Positions 1 to 13,435 of a DNA stretch of 64,000 nucleotides are shown here, in pieces. A program made the translations under genes and the position numbers. The notes below the pieces were generated by a model, which saw only the letters and a program-made list of their open reading frames with translations, searched no databases and was not told the origin of the DNA. Numbering within the stretch: position 1 is the first letter of the stretch; every line of letters starts with the position of its first letter. This stretch comes from Ilex aquifolium (lineage: Eukaryota > Streptophyta > Magnoliopsida > Aquifoliales > Aquifoliaceae). Location: positions 13,014,551 to 13,078,550 of the forward strand of contig OX637391.1 in NCBI GenBank assembly GCA_951799425.1. Reading direction: 5' to 3'.

Positions 1-3000
1 GCAAGAGTTATGTCTCAAACTTGATGGCAAAGTTTGTTTGACATGTTAGATACTGCCGAAGCATCGATTTTTTTGGGTCATGGTGATCGTTGACAAAAGA
101 ATAAACAAATTATAGAGAACTCATTCGCAATACATCCAAAAAAATTCCAAATTTAAACAAAAAAACTTTGGAAACGACGGAATAAAAAAACCAAACCCAA
201 GTAGTCGATTTTTTTATCACAAGTGTGGAATTTATTTTGGAGAGCAATAAAAAGGAGAGCAGTGGAAATATAACTCTAGAAGGAGTGCATGACGGTGGAT
301 TTTTTGATCCTGGGCTCTATGTCGAACACCTTCGATGTGTCCTCTGTGTGTGTTGAACAACGGAGAGAGATAGAAACAGTGAGACCAACACCGTAAATTG
401 ATATGCACCTATAACTTATTTGACATCAAACAACACAGTTAATTACCTGCAATTTCAATTGATGCACCTATAGGACAGCTATTTTCCATGTTCGATGTTC
501 CAACTTTAGAAATCTCTATTGATATTCTCCTTGCAAATAAAATTAAAAAAATAAAAGAGTAAGAAGATAGAGACATGAGTTTAAAGTACAATGAGAGTTT
601 AAATAGGCCTCAAAAAATTAGGTACCAACAATGTAGTGCCGTAGTGGTAATGGACATTTAAACCACTAAAAATTAAATTGCAGCCAAATCAAGACCAACG
701 ATAAATAGACACTAAAGATATCCAACAAATGAACATTAGAGAAGAGTAGAGAGGGACAGTGAGACTCACCTCAATAGAGTAAATCAATGTGGATTCTCAA
801 ATTCTATGGAGAGTGCTTAGTAACCCCAAAACAATATTGTCATACGATCCAATAACTTCAACTGCCAACAATTTGCGTGACCTATAAACAAAGAAACTAT
901 AATTAAGTCAATTTTTCAGGATCACTTGACATATAAATTGAGTACGAAGAAGATCAATAATATACCTAATGTAATCTACAGGAACGCAGTATCATGTTTT
1001 ATGAAGACATCAAATTGTTGATACATATTTAGCCTGAAAAAATGTTGAAAATATGAAATATTCTATGTAACTCGAAGAAGAAAAATATAACTCTCAATTG
1101 CTTTTCCAAAGACTTTTAACACATGGGATGAAATTAGCCCCATTGGCTTATTCATTGTCTATTTCTTCAGCTCACTCTATTAAAAAATTCAAGCATCAAA
1201 AACCAAGAAAGATTAATTTGTGACAACAACAACAATTCTACTTTTAATTGCACAAATGAAAAGAAATGAACCAAAACGAACCATGAAGGTGGAATTCAAT
1301 AGGAGTATAGGACAAATTGAATCAAAGCTACTACTTTCCTAAAAGTATATACCCATATTCAGAAATTTCATTTTCTTTCCCAAAAACTCTTATTATCAAT
1401 CCCTCCATGTAATCCACTACAATCCCTCTGATGAACGTATTGAGCTTTTATAGAAAAACTTATGCAATCAAGTAAAGATAAATGAAAAGAGAATTAGAAA
1501 CTAAAAACCCACTACCTGAAAACATTATGAAGGAAGTGTTCCTCATGCATCCCCACATTTTATGTCATTTTTCCCCCCCATCAAACACCATACAATTCAA
1601 TCACTTGTTACCCATTACCGAAATTCATCAAACGACTACAAATAGTTGATGTCCAAAAAGCCCGGGCTAACAGTTTTTTTCATTTGGCTCTGCCAGGCAT
1701 TTTAACAAATAGTTGATGTCCAGGGTGGGGCAGTGGGTTGTGTGACTTGTGTCTGGTGGTCACGTAGGAGAGGAGAAAAGGAGTGGAGGCAGTGGTCGAA
1801 CTCTTCCCATAAATTAGAAAAACATAATACAAAGCAAAAAAAAAAAAAAAAACTTGTGAATTCTGCATAGTAATACCAGTAGTACAAATCCAATTGATAT
1901 CCAACCAATAATTCCAGAAACCCGCAATTCAATTGATATCCAATTCAGCTCCATATAAGAGTTGTATACAACAAAAGCCCAAAAGTAAAGCAAATCTTAA
2001 AAAATTAAACTACATAAACTACGCTTGCTATGGTAGTTGAATTTGATATTTAATCAAAACAAACACAATTAAGCTTATTACTACCATACTCAATAACCAT
2101 AAAAGTAAAACACATAATTAATTTGCACTTACCTGAATTTTGGAACTTCCAGCAAAAGGCGTCGTCCCCATGACTGCGCAATTCACCTCAAAGTCGCCGC
2201 ACTACCAAATTCCACTTCAAAGCCTTTGGTGCCATATAGGACGTATTGTCCACTATATTAGAGAATCTCCCCCAAATTAGAAAACTCCAATTGGAGCACA
2301 GGACACCTGACATCCACAACACACTTAGCCAACCACACATACATAAAACACCACAAAAAGTAGCAACAACCAAGACTAACACCATAACTAAGAGTTTCAT
2401 TCTATAATATATCACAGTGCCGATTTTCCAAACTAAACTACATAAATTTAAAAAATGGACATGTGAAAAAGTCCTATTTAACAAAGTATTACCTATTTAA
2501 AGATTCTCGTGAAAAAGTCAACTCGAGTATCTTGTTTTCAAGTTCTGCATGGTATTGAAAAGAATAAATCAAAAGCCAGAAATATAATAATGCTCTAATT
2601 CCTATTTATGTAAACAATCACTGAATGAGAAACGAATAAAACCGTGCATTCACATTCCTAAGTATCTTGTTCTCAAGTTCTACATGGTATCGAAAAGAAT
2701 AAATAAAAACTAAAAAATCTAATAATGCTCTAAATACTAATTCACTGAATAAAGGACCCAAATTAAATCGTAATGAGCTGAAAGAAAATCAAAAGAGGTA
2801 ACCACAACTTTTCTCAAATACGATTCGACTACTAAAGCGTTGTTGGACTACGATCAAACATGCTCAATGCCAAAGCTAAGTTAACAAAGTTTCACGCTAT
2901 GAAAATGCACCAACATAACGAACAGGAGGGGGGGTTTGTTGAGTGTGTGTGTGTAAGAGAGAGAATCAAAAGGTGGGGTGGGTTGCGCAGAGGATGGGGG

Positions 3001-4094
3001 GTTTGCACAGAAGGGGGAGACTTGGGGGGGAGGGGGGTTTCGTTAAGCAAAGGGTGAGGGTGGGGTCTGGATCTAGGTTTGCAATGCTCTTCGTGTGTGT
3101 GTGTGTGAGAGAGAGAAACGCAGAAAGTATGCAACTGTGCTGGTGTGTGTCTGTGTGTTCTACTCTGTGTGTATGTGAAGACACGGTGCAACTAAAACAA
3201 ATCGAGCATTGAATTTGAACGCGAAATAATCAAGCACCGAATAAGCACAACTCGTAAGCAAAGAGGTAGGTAACCTCAATGGTACCAATTCGAGCACAAA
3301 ATCATAATTTCCACTTAAGCATAATGGGCCTCAATCACAGGCAGTCTCCATCTGTTACATCGTGATTTTCGTTTTCTCAATCTCAAGCTCCATTGTAATA
3401 GTCATTAATAGGGTGAACAACATAATAATCAAAATAAATATTAAAATCCACATCCCAAATTCCATTCCAGTATTCGAAATTTAAAACATAAGAAAAAAAT
3501 GAAAAAAATACGAAATCATTAGAGGTAATGAGATCCAAAACAATCTGCATATAAGCGATGAAGCACGGGTTTAGTAAAAAAAAAAATTGAAGAACGAACA
3601 GGTACAAAGCTCTCTCAGAACTTTCATCGAACATGTGGTGAGTATGCATGGTGGAGGAAACAGAAAGAGAGAGGGGGAGAGAAAGAACTGACCTAATAAT
3701 TTTTAAATGCACATATGTGCTGAAACAGAGCAAAACAGAGGGGGATCATTAACATTTTCCATCCTATTTCTTTTCTTCCTTAAGAATTTAGTCTTCAAAT
3801 GATGCATCTCTTTGCTTATCACAATGGTCACTCAAAGATTTTGCCAAAACAGAGCTCTCTGAGACATAAAAAGGAGAAAGAAACCCATTAGAATTTGACT
3901 GTGAATTACCTAGATAAGCAACACGAAACAATTTGGTTTTTTTTTGAAACAATTGATTTATAGTCACGAGTATGTATTTCCTTCCATTATTCCAGAAAAA
4001 TAAGATACCAAAGACTTGAAAATATATGATTTTCTCTAATATTTCCAATACTTTCTTTGCAACCAAACACATAAACCATAACTACTATTCTTAC
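1..4094. other. Unassigned region downstream of the response-regulator exons
   Basis: No complete gene is recognised. The minus strand has a few exon-like pieces of unknown identity. One is a short open stretch reading MGTTPFAGSSKIQ (2171 to 2133) ending in a perfect CAG|GTAAGT donor. Another is an open stretch ending near 478 before a GTAATT donor. A third, around 356 to 276, reads VFDIEPRIKKSTVMHSF and then a stop, preceded by an AG acceptor-like site. They could belong to one spliced minus-strand gene or to captured fragments; I cannot join or name them. Simple GT and GA repeats lie at 2943-2966 and 3092-3118. I looked on the minus strand for the missing response-regulator exons and did not find them. 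Confidence 0.35.
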
Positions 4095-4395
4095 ATTGAA
4101 CCCAGCCGAGGACTTCTCTCCATCAAAACCCAAATACTGAAGAGCTCTGCTTCCACTCTCAACAACCGTCACTACATGTTCGAAATTCAAATCGATTTCA
4201 AAAACAAATGAAATCACAAAAAAAAAAAAAAAAAGCTACAATCAAAACAACTAATCAGAACATACCTTTACATACCGAGATCTTCAACAATCGCTCAATG
4301 ACCTTTCGATCCAAGTGGCTGTCATCGACAGCTAGCACATGTAGCCCCGACGTTTGATCCAAAACTTCCCCTCTCTTCTCCACTGTTCTCGCCAT
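4095..4395 (-). pseudogene. Type-A cytokinin response regulator (ARR-like), exons 1-2 only
   Basis: Exon 1 (4395 to 4266, 43 codons plus one base) starts MARTVEKRGEVLDQTSG and continues HVLAVDDSHLDRKVIERLL, the beta1-alpha1 start of a receiver domain with the acidic DD pair. It ends at a GTATG donor. Exon 2 (4171 to 4095) reads TVVESGSRALQYLGFDGEKS and ends at GTAAG. The intron phase fits exactly: the last G of exon 1 plus TG of exon 2 restores Val in KVTVVES. Type-A ARRs are small two-component receivers that damp cytokinin signalling by accepting phosphate from histidine phosphotransfer proteins. The next exon should carry the phospho-accepting Asp (usually in ITDY.MPGMTG) and the Lys-containing end of the domain. 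Neither is visible in the remaining 4 kb, so this is a truncated copy, or a gene with a very long intron running out of the window. Family identity is strong; status is uncertain. Confidence 0.85.
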
Positions 4396-5266
4396 TTGCC
4401 TAAGTATAGATCAAATACACACTTGCGACTAAATGGGTTTCATCAGATAGATATATATAGAATATCATATAGAATACCATAAATAATAAGCAACCATGAT
4501 GTCATGGAAAACCCCAATTTGAGAACCCTATCATTTAATTTCTTATAAAACTTAACAACCAAATTCCTACAAATCACCCAAATTAACAGTCAATTCATAG
4601 AAATATTTTTGTGCTGGAGAGAGAGAGGGAGAGGGAGGTACTTGGGCTGAGCTGTCGTCATCGGATGTTGGTTGATCGTCACTGTGTTGAGCCATGGCAG
4701 AGGAGTGAGGTCTTCTGATCTTCTCAAAGACAAAGAGTGGAGGTCTTCTCCAGATCTATCGAGGCCTTCTTCTCTAGAACGCGTCTTGAGAAGATAGAGA
4801 AGAGAAGAGAAAGTGGTTGTTCGAGCAAATAGAGAAGAGAAAGTGGAGAGAGAAGAAAGAAAGACTTGACAGGGGCTGAGAGAGAGAGAGAGGGGTACCT
4901 GGGCCATGGCAAAGGAGCGATCGGGGAGACAGAAGGAGAGAGGGGGTCTGGATGCCTAGGTCTTCTTCCGGCAGAGGAGCGAGAGGTGAGAGAGTGAGGG
5001 GGTCTGGTGGTAGTGGTGTTGCAGGTGGTGTTGCTGGAGCGTAAGAGAGAGAGAGATAAAGAGAGAAGGGGAAAAAAAAAAGAAACAGAAGGGATGCAGG
5101 GAGACGGCTCTGTGGCTGTGAGGTGACTGATTGGTCAGACTTTTGAAAAAATTATGAGTGAAAAATGATAAATTTAGGGGGAAATGAGAGTTATTGGTGA
5201 TCGTTGGATGAAATGATTTGTAACCGTTGGATCGGCTTGTTGAAGCCGTCCTGTTTTATATTATAG
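4396..5266 (-). promoter_or_regulatory. GA/CT-rich leader and upstream region of the response-regulator copy
   Basis: Seen from the minus strand this is a CT-rich stretch (4600-5080) of the kind common in plant 5' untranslated leaders. Two related segments around 4693 and 4908 both carry GCCATGGC, suggesting a local duplication. A short minus-strand open frame from 4695 starts MAQHSDDQPTSDDDSSAQV but has no supporting context. No convincing TATA box could be tied to a start site. Confidence 0.3.
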
Positions 5267-5267
5267 A
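5240..5267 (-). mobile_element. Possible Helitron 5' terminus on the minus strand
   Basis: The minus strand reads A|TCTATAATATAAAACAGG from 5267, matching the 5'-TC start and A-preceded insertion site usual for plant Helitrons. If real, the element would run leftwards and contain the truncated response regulator as a captured fragment. No matching hairpin plus CTRR 3' end was found between here and base 1, so it would have to end outside the window. Confidence 0.22.
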
Positions 5268-7884
5268 TATTTTCCCCCTCAAAACCATCTTATCACACCC
5301 ATCACCTCCATCTTAACATTACTCTATTTCTCTCTCTCTCCCCCTAGCACACCATCACATACGCATTCACAAACAATGTCTCTCTCTCTCGCCATAGACG
5401 CACGAAGCGCCACAACACCACCGCTAGAGCCACAGATCCACCTCCAAGGTACTGTCCTCCCTTCCCCTCCTCTCTCTTCCCCATCCCTTGTTTCACACAT
5501 AAACACCCCCAGATTCTCTCCCTCAAACCCCCCCACCATCAAACCTTCCCCAATTTCTCACTGTCTTTCTCTCTCTTGCACCCTCCTCTCTCTCCATCCT
5601 TTGCCTCACACACACAGAGAAATACTCCCCCTCCAAATTGTGATCGAGTAGCACAATTGAGTTTGTTTTTTTTTTTCTATTTTTATTTGAGTAAAGCTTA
5701 TAGTTTTTTTCAATTTCCAATTTCCAATTTTTTGGACTTGATTGCAAGCTATTTAAGAAAATGTCTGAAAGGATCTGGTTTATTGGGGGGAAGGGGGGGG
5801 GAGAGAGAGAGGCATGGGAAAGAGATAGAAGAGAGTCGCTGGGGTATGCTTATTTATCAATCAATTTTTTGGACTTGATCGCAAACTTTGAACTAGGAAC
5901 CTACTCATAGCAATTATATAATTGTTTATTTATCAATTAGTGTTTTGTTGTTTTATACAAAGCAATTTGTGATTGTGAGTGAGGTCTGTGTGTCCCATTC
6001 TATGATTTTAATAATGTCGCAAAAGACGAACTTATTTGATATTTCTTTGTTCATTACATTCCTTAATTTGATTAATCAAATGAAAAGTCTCCATGTTGAG
6101 TTGATATCTGACGATCAAGTTCGTGAGATGCAAAATTTTGTAGAAAACAATGGACCTAAATTTTTTGCACACGTGCATTGTCCATGCCCTTCGTCAATAT
6201 TTTGGGTATTATGCTCACTGTTATTACATATTCCGTTGAATTTTTATTTATGTGAAATGGGTATGCTTTCTTTTCGTGATCCTTTGGTCTAACAATCCTA
6301 TCAAACTGAGTATTAGTGCCTTAACTTGATCTATTTGTAATGGGTTTGTATTCATATCTAATTGACTACTTTATATGTGAAATTAATTCTTTTTCTAGCC
6401 TTATGATTGAAGGATTTTGGTGCTTGCTCTGTTATCTTTGTGCACTATCTAAAAAAGTAATAAATTTTAGAGGACTATGAGGAGGTCAAATGTTGAATTT
6501 GACACTGTTGAATGTGAGCTTGGTTTTACATATCAACAGATCTTTAACTTTATTGTTTAATCTTAAATTAAGGTTTAAAATTGTAGCAGTTGGTATACTA
6601 AAATCGTATGGTCATGCTACTAAGATGCATCAGTTGTTTTGCGGCTCATTATGTACCCAAAAGTTGAAAATTGCTTTGTTATTCGGGCAACATTTGGTGG
6701 GATTTCTTTTGGAGTTTGCTACAATTAGATTCTCTAGACATCATCGTATCTGTTGCTTCTAATGGGTTAATACATTCTGCAGAGCAATTTTTTCCTTTAT
6801 TTCACTTGATTTAGTTGCCATTGCACCTTTTTATTTTTTAGCAGGTGTTACATTTTGTCTAAAATAGAGGGAAACTAAAGGAAAAGGCCAAGCTATAGAG
6901 CATGGCAAGAGATTTCTCCAACGGTAATTTAATCATTGGAGTTATTAGCTACTGTAAGTGATTGCTTTTCCGATGACATTTTATTATTTTGTTTGGAATA
7001 TTGTCTTAATTCATCTTTTATCATTTGGAACATAGATGAACAAAACTGTATATTCAGGTTGTTTTGAAGTAGTCGTTTGAAGTGGATCGCATGATGAGTT
7101 GTTACATGACAATGACTTTGGGCTGGTGTTTGTTTTTTATTTTTAAAGAGAAATAGAACAAAATATTTTTTTTTTAAAAAGTATCAAGCTGACATGTGAT
7201 TCTTGTAGTACAAATACTTTATAACCAAAATTGTTTATTTTTGGCTTATGCATCATCCTTCAATTAAATTTTCATTCAAATTCCATCTTTTTTAATGTTT
7301 GCATTTTGGTGTCGTGTGATTTCTTCATTTTTTTTCTTTTCTTTTCCTCCTCTTTCTGTCTCTCACCAGTGACATCGCCACAGCCACAGCCGCCTCCACC
7401 ACGCCATATCCTCCCTCTTCTTTTAGGTATCCCAACTCTCCTCTTCTGCGCAACCCCCTATCATAACTCATTTCTAGCAAACACACGACACAAACAACAT
7501 GCACCCACATACACGTCAAACACACACACCCCGCAAGTGGGAACACAAATAGCATACACCCATGCAGCATGCACAGAATGCACACATAACACGCGCACAA
7601 CACATAGTGCACGGACAAACCCCTCTTCACCTCTCCCTCACTCTTTCTGCCTTGATGCATGTTAGGTGTTCGAGAAAATGTTAAATGGACAAAAAAATAG
7701 GCAGGTTCTTAGAAAATGTTATGTTTTGCATCTCACTCTTATTCTATGGTGATTTTTCTCCATATGAGCTTGCCTAACCTAAGTTGAGAGTGCAAAATTG
7801 AAGTGAATATGCCTTTACTTAATGTCTTAACATTGAAATTCAAAATGACTTCATTTAATGAGAGACAAAATTGTGTCTTTGTAG
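5268..7884. other. Unassigned AT-rich region with CT-rich start
   Basis: No gene is recognised. At 5300-5640 there is a CT- and CA-rich stretch with an open frame beginning MSLSLAIDARSATTPPLEPQ at 5376 and a GTACTG donor-like site after IHLQ, which could be a first exon. Its composition makes chance likely. The segment 7370-7660 is CA-rich and also open by composition. I searched this region for the upstream exons expected for the universal stress protein piece at 7885 and did not find them. Confidence 0.3.
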
Positions 7885-8000
7885 ATAATCATTGTCACAA
7901 AACTATATTGGGGAGATACTAGAGAGAAGTTATGTGAAGCTACTGAAAATCTGAAGCCGGATTCCTTGGTCATGGGAAGTAGAGGACTTACCATCTACAG
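7885..8000 (+). pseudogene. Universal stress protein (USP/UspA-like), single internal exon
   Basis: After a TTTGTAG acceptor the sequence reads [18 protein letters not shown] then [20 protein letters not shown], ending at CAG|GTTCAC. This is the second half of a plant USP domain: the KLYWGD.REKL strand-helix step followed by the ATP-binding-type loop, here LVMGSRGL (family pattern G-x2-G-x9-G-S/T). It most resembles the Arabidopsis [14 protein letters not shown] subgroup. USPs are small cytosolic alpha/beta nucleotide-binding proteins linked to stress responses. The usual N-terminal exon (.IGIAMDFS.SS..AL.W) and the last exon (LLGSVS.YV...A.CPVTVVK) are not visible within several kb on either side. 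It is therefore best called an orphan exon, either a relic or a captured fragment. No stop or frameshift lies inside it, so it may be fairly young. Confidence 0.8.
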
Positions 8001-11000
8001 GTTCACTTTCTACTGTTTATTTTCGTTGCTTTTTATCGACCATCATCTGATCTTTAAAAATATATAATTTGAGTTGCATATATGCCTTTTTTTTTTTAAG
8101 GCTTAGGCTTTCATAGAAAACGCACATTTGAGATTGTTGTCTATAATCCTTTTTTCTTTATTTCCCCTTTTCAATAGTTTCTGTTTGAGTCTTGGTCATG
8201 ATTATTCATTTTATTGGATATAGTCAGTTATTTTCTAGGGTCGAGATCTTTATTTTTGTATGCTCAATTTATTTTTTTGTCAGACATTGTCCAATATTCT
8301 TTTTTGTGCTCATATCACATAATTAATTTCTTTTGTTGGATGTGACCAGTATGTTTTTTTTTTTAATATTGTCCATTGTACGTTCATGATGATTATTTGA
8401 TCTTTTTTAAGGTTGAAGAATCACTTTCCGATTTTTGCTTGATCCTATTCAAATAAAAAAATACATTAGAGCTTGGTGTTTTGCAGCATTCATTTTGTTT
8501 AATTGATTAAAACTTGAGGGATGTTAGGCCCTATTCTGGTCTTATTTTGGTGTAGTGTGTGTAAAGGATTTGAGGAGAGTTATTTTTTCATTCACTGCTT
8601 AGTTTACTGTTATATTGTTTGGATTGAGTTTGGTGATGCCCAAACCAAGGGTGGATTTATTATGTTTTTGGAGAGGGGAAGTGCTCAAAGAGATGGATTG
8701 AGGTGTAGGTGGTAGCAACTTCATGCTTTTGGTGGAGATCCTGGTTAGAGCTTTTTCAGAGGCGTTGTTATGATAAATAGGGATTGGTGTTGGATAAATG
8801 TTTTTGAGATACTAATTATTTTGTTTCTCTAGGGATTGCGACATTATGTTATATAGACTCTTTCTTGATGTTTGAAATAGTTGGGGTTTAAAGATATGTA
8901 TCTTTTTAGGGTGGTTGGTTTTAGGTGTAGTCCATGAGATGTGAATGTTTAGAATTTGGTTTTCCTTTTGGTCTGGGTTTTTATCTCCATGTTCATGTAA
9001 AATATAAATAGAGAAACCCTATTTTGCCAAAAAAAAAGACCGAATGCAATCATTGTTGTTTGTTGTAGCCACTGGGTTGACATGCGTGTTTGGATAAAAT
9101 ACATACCATTCTCAAGAACTAGCCATTTTGTAGTTGTAAACATTTAAAAAAATATGGAAGGACTACAAATATAGACATGCGCAGTGGAATTGGAAGGATT
9201 AAAATCAGGGCAATAATTTTTGGATTACATTCATGGTTACAAAGTATACTCTTCTGTTATTTTTTATCTTTATTTTAGTCGTTGGTAATCGTTATTTTTT
9301 CTTTGCATATTTTTGTTGGTGCATTGGTGCCTACGACTTTAGCAACGAGGAATCCGGCAGTTTTAAGCGGATTTGTTCTCTAGCTTTGGTCAGTCATATT
9401 TATGTTTTTGGGGAAGTCTCATATTTATACTTGGTATCTTAAGTGAAATAATGTAAAATTAATGCTCAAGTTCATGGTTTATTTGAATATTGATGATTTG
9501 CATTTGATTTGTGCCAAGTAGACAAAATACTTTTTTGTTAATGATGTAAATTAAACAATAAATTGAGGCTAAAAGCTTGCACACATATGGGCACGCATAC
9601 AACACATAGCACGTGGAACCATGGTTGCAACAATTGATTTTATATCTTCTTAGTGCTATTTAATTCTTGAGTACGCAAGTGTTATTTGTGGTTGTCAGTT
9701 GCATGACTTGAATTGCATTTGTTCTGAGAGCTGTGTTGTAGAGGATTGATTTAATTGGTCATTGACTCTTTTCTTGGTTGTTGCCTTTGTTCTCTAGGGT
9801 TGGACTTCCTACTATTGAATTGGTCATGGAGGTTACACACCTCTAACACGTGCCGATACATATAAACAACGAGCATTTTAGTGTTTTTAATTATAGTTTT
9901 TTAATTTACATTTTTTAATCTATCTTTGCAACAACTAATATATTTGTAGGTTCAATTTTTTTTACTTATGCCAATATTGGGCCCAAACATATATAATGTA
10001 ATTCTTTTTAAACATGTATCACAATTCCAAGTTCTTAGCTTGGAAGCAATCCCAGTAATTTTTTACATCTCATCTTTTATTTCATTTCTTTAACATCTCA
10101 TCAACTATTTCTTCCATTGGAGGATTCTTTGATAGAGATTTCAATTATGGATGCATCTAAATTGCAACATCAAGTTGTTGTCTCAAACTTAGATTAAGAA
10201 AGACAGTAACATCAAGAAGCTTGGTAATTTTTCATATGTGTTCTTTTACACTGAAAAGCAAGTGATTATTTATTTTTTTGTATGAGTTATGAAAAGGTTC
10301 AAAAACAGTGCATAAGGTAGTTAGGTGTTTAACAGTTTTCCAAGGTGTTTAAAAGCAGTGTGTAAACTGTTGAGATGAACTCTCTTTCTCTTTCTATGCT
10401 ACCTAAGATTTGTTTATACCTTTGGTGATCTTTGTGAATTTGTTTGAAAGCATTTTATGTTTGCTCTTGGCTTTTGTGTAGTTCATGTTCAAAGTTTATT
10501 CACACACGATAATTTAATTGGAATATTATGCTGGGCAGTTTTATATGTACTATTTTCATCTTCTTTATTTTGCTAAAATTGGGCCATGTTTTTTTTAAAT
10601 TCACGTGTTTCTTAATAATAAACAGATATGTACTAATTATTAGCCATTTAATAAATTTTGTACACAAGTTGATATTGTTTTTGTGTTCTGTTTTAAAAGT
10701 AAATTCCGTTAAATTTTTTTATAATTGATTGTGGGTCTAGATTGATTTAAAATGGTGTAATTAAAAAAAAGGAAAAATAAATTACCACTTGAAATATTTG
10801 TATTACATGATTAATGCTCGATTTTGTGTTGTACAATGTCTTCGGGTATGAATTTTGTCCATTTTTTAAAAAAAAAAATGGTTGTCGCGATTTGATAGAG
10901 TGGCACGAGTTATTACTAGTATTCTGACAAATTTGCTTACATTTTCCTACTTTGTTTACCCAAATAACTTTAGAAGTCATGCAATATTACCCAATCACAT

Positions 11001-11090
11001 TTTCGACTGCCATAAGCCATTAGGATACTATTGTAATATTAATTGCCCCAACCTTTTCGTCTTGCCGGTGGACGGCAACTTTTCATATAA
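8001..11090. other. Unassigned AT-rich region
   Basis: I see no recognisable coding exon, RNA gene or mobile-element terminus in this stretch. It is AT-rich with long T tracts. Short open frames, such as 8521-8715 and 9233-9442, have no family signature and are probably chance. Confidence 0.3.
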
Positions 11091-12901
11091 CTAGTTAGTG
11101 CAAACGTGCGTTACACGTAAACCATTTTCAAGTTAAAATCTTTGATTTGATGTGTTAGAGACTCTACCTCTAACAAGACTCGGTACTAAACGTTAGATCA
11201 ATATTTGCAAAAGGAATCAAAGAAAGTGGGTTAGAGCTTAGATCAATTTCTTAATACATATTCCAACAATAACTTGGGAATCTCTACGTTGATTGCCTCT
11301 TTTGTTTTGGCCTCAAGTGTTGTCATTGGCGTCCAACATAGTGATAACAGGATACAAGGCTTGGCCAAATATACTAATGAAAAAATAAAAAATAGAAAAT
11401 TAATATAAAAATAACCCAAACCATACAATAGAATAAAAATAAAGTGATTGTTGAACTCATGAAACAGCTCATGTAATTTTATTTTTCAGTTCATTCTTGT
11501 AATAAGCAATGAAAAATCCACTATGTCTTGCTAAAATGCAAAGTAAACAGGAAATACATGAGAGAGAATAGGTATCAACCACTAACTCTAAATATGAATC
11601 TGCGGACATGAAAAGTTGTAGACAATATAGACAACCAATGAGTAAAATGCAAAAAGGGAACTAATACTTAAGCATGTGAGCAAAGACACATGATATCAAT
11701 ACCAATGTTTCTTCTTAACTAATATTTGTATTAATCCACCTTTGGAACAACAGGACGGACCATAAAGATCCCAGCAGTACTCTTTCATAAACTACACCAA
11801 CTTGCAAAAAAGGAAAATGTAATCCCTCAGAAATTCCTCCTTCATATCCTTCACCACTAATTGATAAGCCCAACTATATTGCGTTGATCTTTTTCTTCCA
11901 AACCTTCTAATTCCTTAATGCCCTACAAAATTAACATTTAGTATCAACTACATAAATTAAACAAAAAAAGAAAGAAGAAATACTCAATGAATATCATCAT
12001 GCGTTCAGTATGTTTATTACCAACAAAATAATTTATTTGAATCATGAATTACTTGTTATTTTGACAGAGCCTAGCACCTAACATATGTCACTACAAGAAA
12101 ATATATTTTTTGTGACGGCAAAAAGCTGCTGCAAAAAGTATATTTGTCGTCACAAATACTTTTTGCGACGGCTTTGCGGCGGCATTTAGTAGCCGCAATA
12201 GGCAGTGCCGCAAAAAGTATTTGAGGCGGCATTATGCCGTCGCAAAAAACATTAGTGGCAAAAATTGTCTGACGCAAATAATGGTGTCGCAATTTTGCAT
12301 AACATTTGTGACAGAGACTTTGCCGTCACAAATGTTATGTATTTGTTGAAAAAATACAATTGTGATAGCAAGAATGCCGCCGCAAAAAAATGTCAATTTT
12401 TTTTATTTTTTTATATTACCAATTTCTACCCTGTATATACAAATACATCACACAAATCAAAAAGACTTATTACAGTCAAATAATTCCACATACAATTCCA
12501 TTTATATATAAATCTAAACACCAAGTAAAAATATGTTCATATATATACATAAACAAATCATCAATTAGACAAAACAGTTTAAAATCTACCAAGTATAATG
12601 TTAATTCCCCAAGTACAGATAAAAAAGATAAAATTAAAACAAAAAGTTCAATGTTGTATCCACATATGCTTATAAACAAAATGTAAAAAAAAATTCTAAG
12701 GTCTTCCATAACTCTTCTGCAAATCACCTTCCATTTCAATAGTACCTGAAAAAACAAATAAAACTTTTGTTATTATAATACTACTACAACATAGAATAAA
12801 AACATGCATATATGTATTAAAGAATTAAAAGAAGTTGAACATATATCAATAGATGGCCAAACAACATTTCGTTGAACAGCATTCTCAACTGTTTTGACTC
12901 A

Positions 12902-13435
12902 TTGATGAGGTCTTGTCAAACATGAATTACTCTCAATTGCATTTTCAATAAATACTTTCCAAAAATTTGATCCCAAGCGTATTCCGTTCACTTCGGCCAA
13001 TGGGTCTGTACTAAGAAGAATACCCTCTGCTAATATGCACTTTGGAATTTTAGAACTTAACAAACCTACTTTAGTTCCAACCTACAATAATATGCACAAT
13101 GCAATCAAAACAACAATCGTTATTTAAAATGTCTAATGCATGGTTATTCATAACAATTGAAAGACGTCATATGGTATACAAAATAAATATACCTGTAGAA
13201 CTAACTTCTTCAACAATCTCCTTTCCTTTGTTATTTTTAGCGGTGTGCATCTGTATAACATTTTCACAACATTAGATAAGTCTTTAACTAGCAGGACCTT
13301 GTGAAATGCATTGGAAAGAATGATACAACAAACATCATATAAAGTGCATTCACAATTGCTCACAAACTCGCTTATGTCAATTCCCCAAAAATAAAAAAAC
13401 ATAGCCCTTTTACCCAAAGTTGAAACTTTACACAC
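12902..13435 (-). pseudogene. Fragments of a CACTA-associated protein
   Basis: On the minus strand 13080 to 12902 is open and reads KVGLLSSKIPKCILAEGILL, STDPLAEVNGIRLGSNFWKV and ENAIESNSCLTRPHQ, then a stop. The pattern of a hydrophobic strand, an .A.G.L.STDP turn and a G..LG..FW.V.I segment resembles the small domain found beside transposase in plant Ptta/En/Spm ORFs, though I cannot confirm the family by eye. Upstream, 13435 to 13148 is open (MCKVSTLGKRAMFFYFWGID...) and separated by intron-like AT-rich DNA. The pieces probably derive from the element's own second protein rather than from a host gene. Its role in transposition is not known from this sequence. Confidence 0.4.

Noticed and set aside
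2892-3212. Overlapping open frames on both strands
   Set aside because: Caused by GT/GA and GGG-rich simple sequence; no splice or family support.
4590-4912. Ser/Leu-rich minus-strand frames upstream of the response regulator
   Set aside because: CT-repeat leader sequence. The ARR start at 4395 has clear homology, these do not.
8949-9143. Minus-strand frame with aromatic residues, considered as a LINE or transposase tail
   Set aside because: No reverse-transcriptase or transposase motif, no poly(A) plus target duplication.
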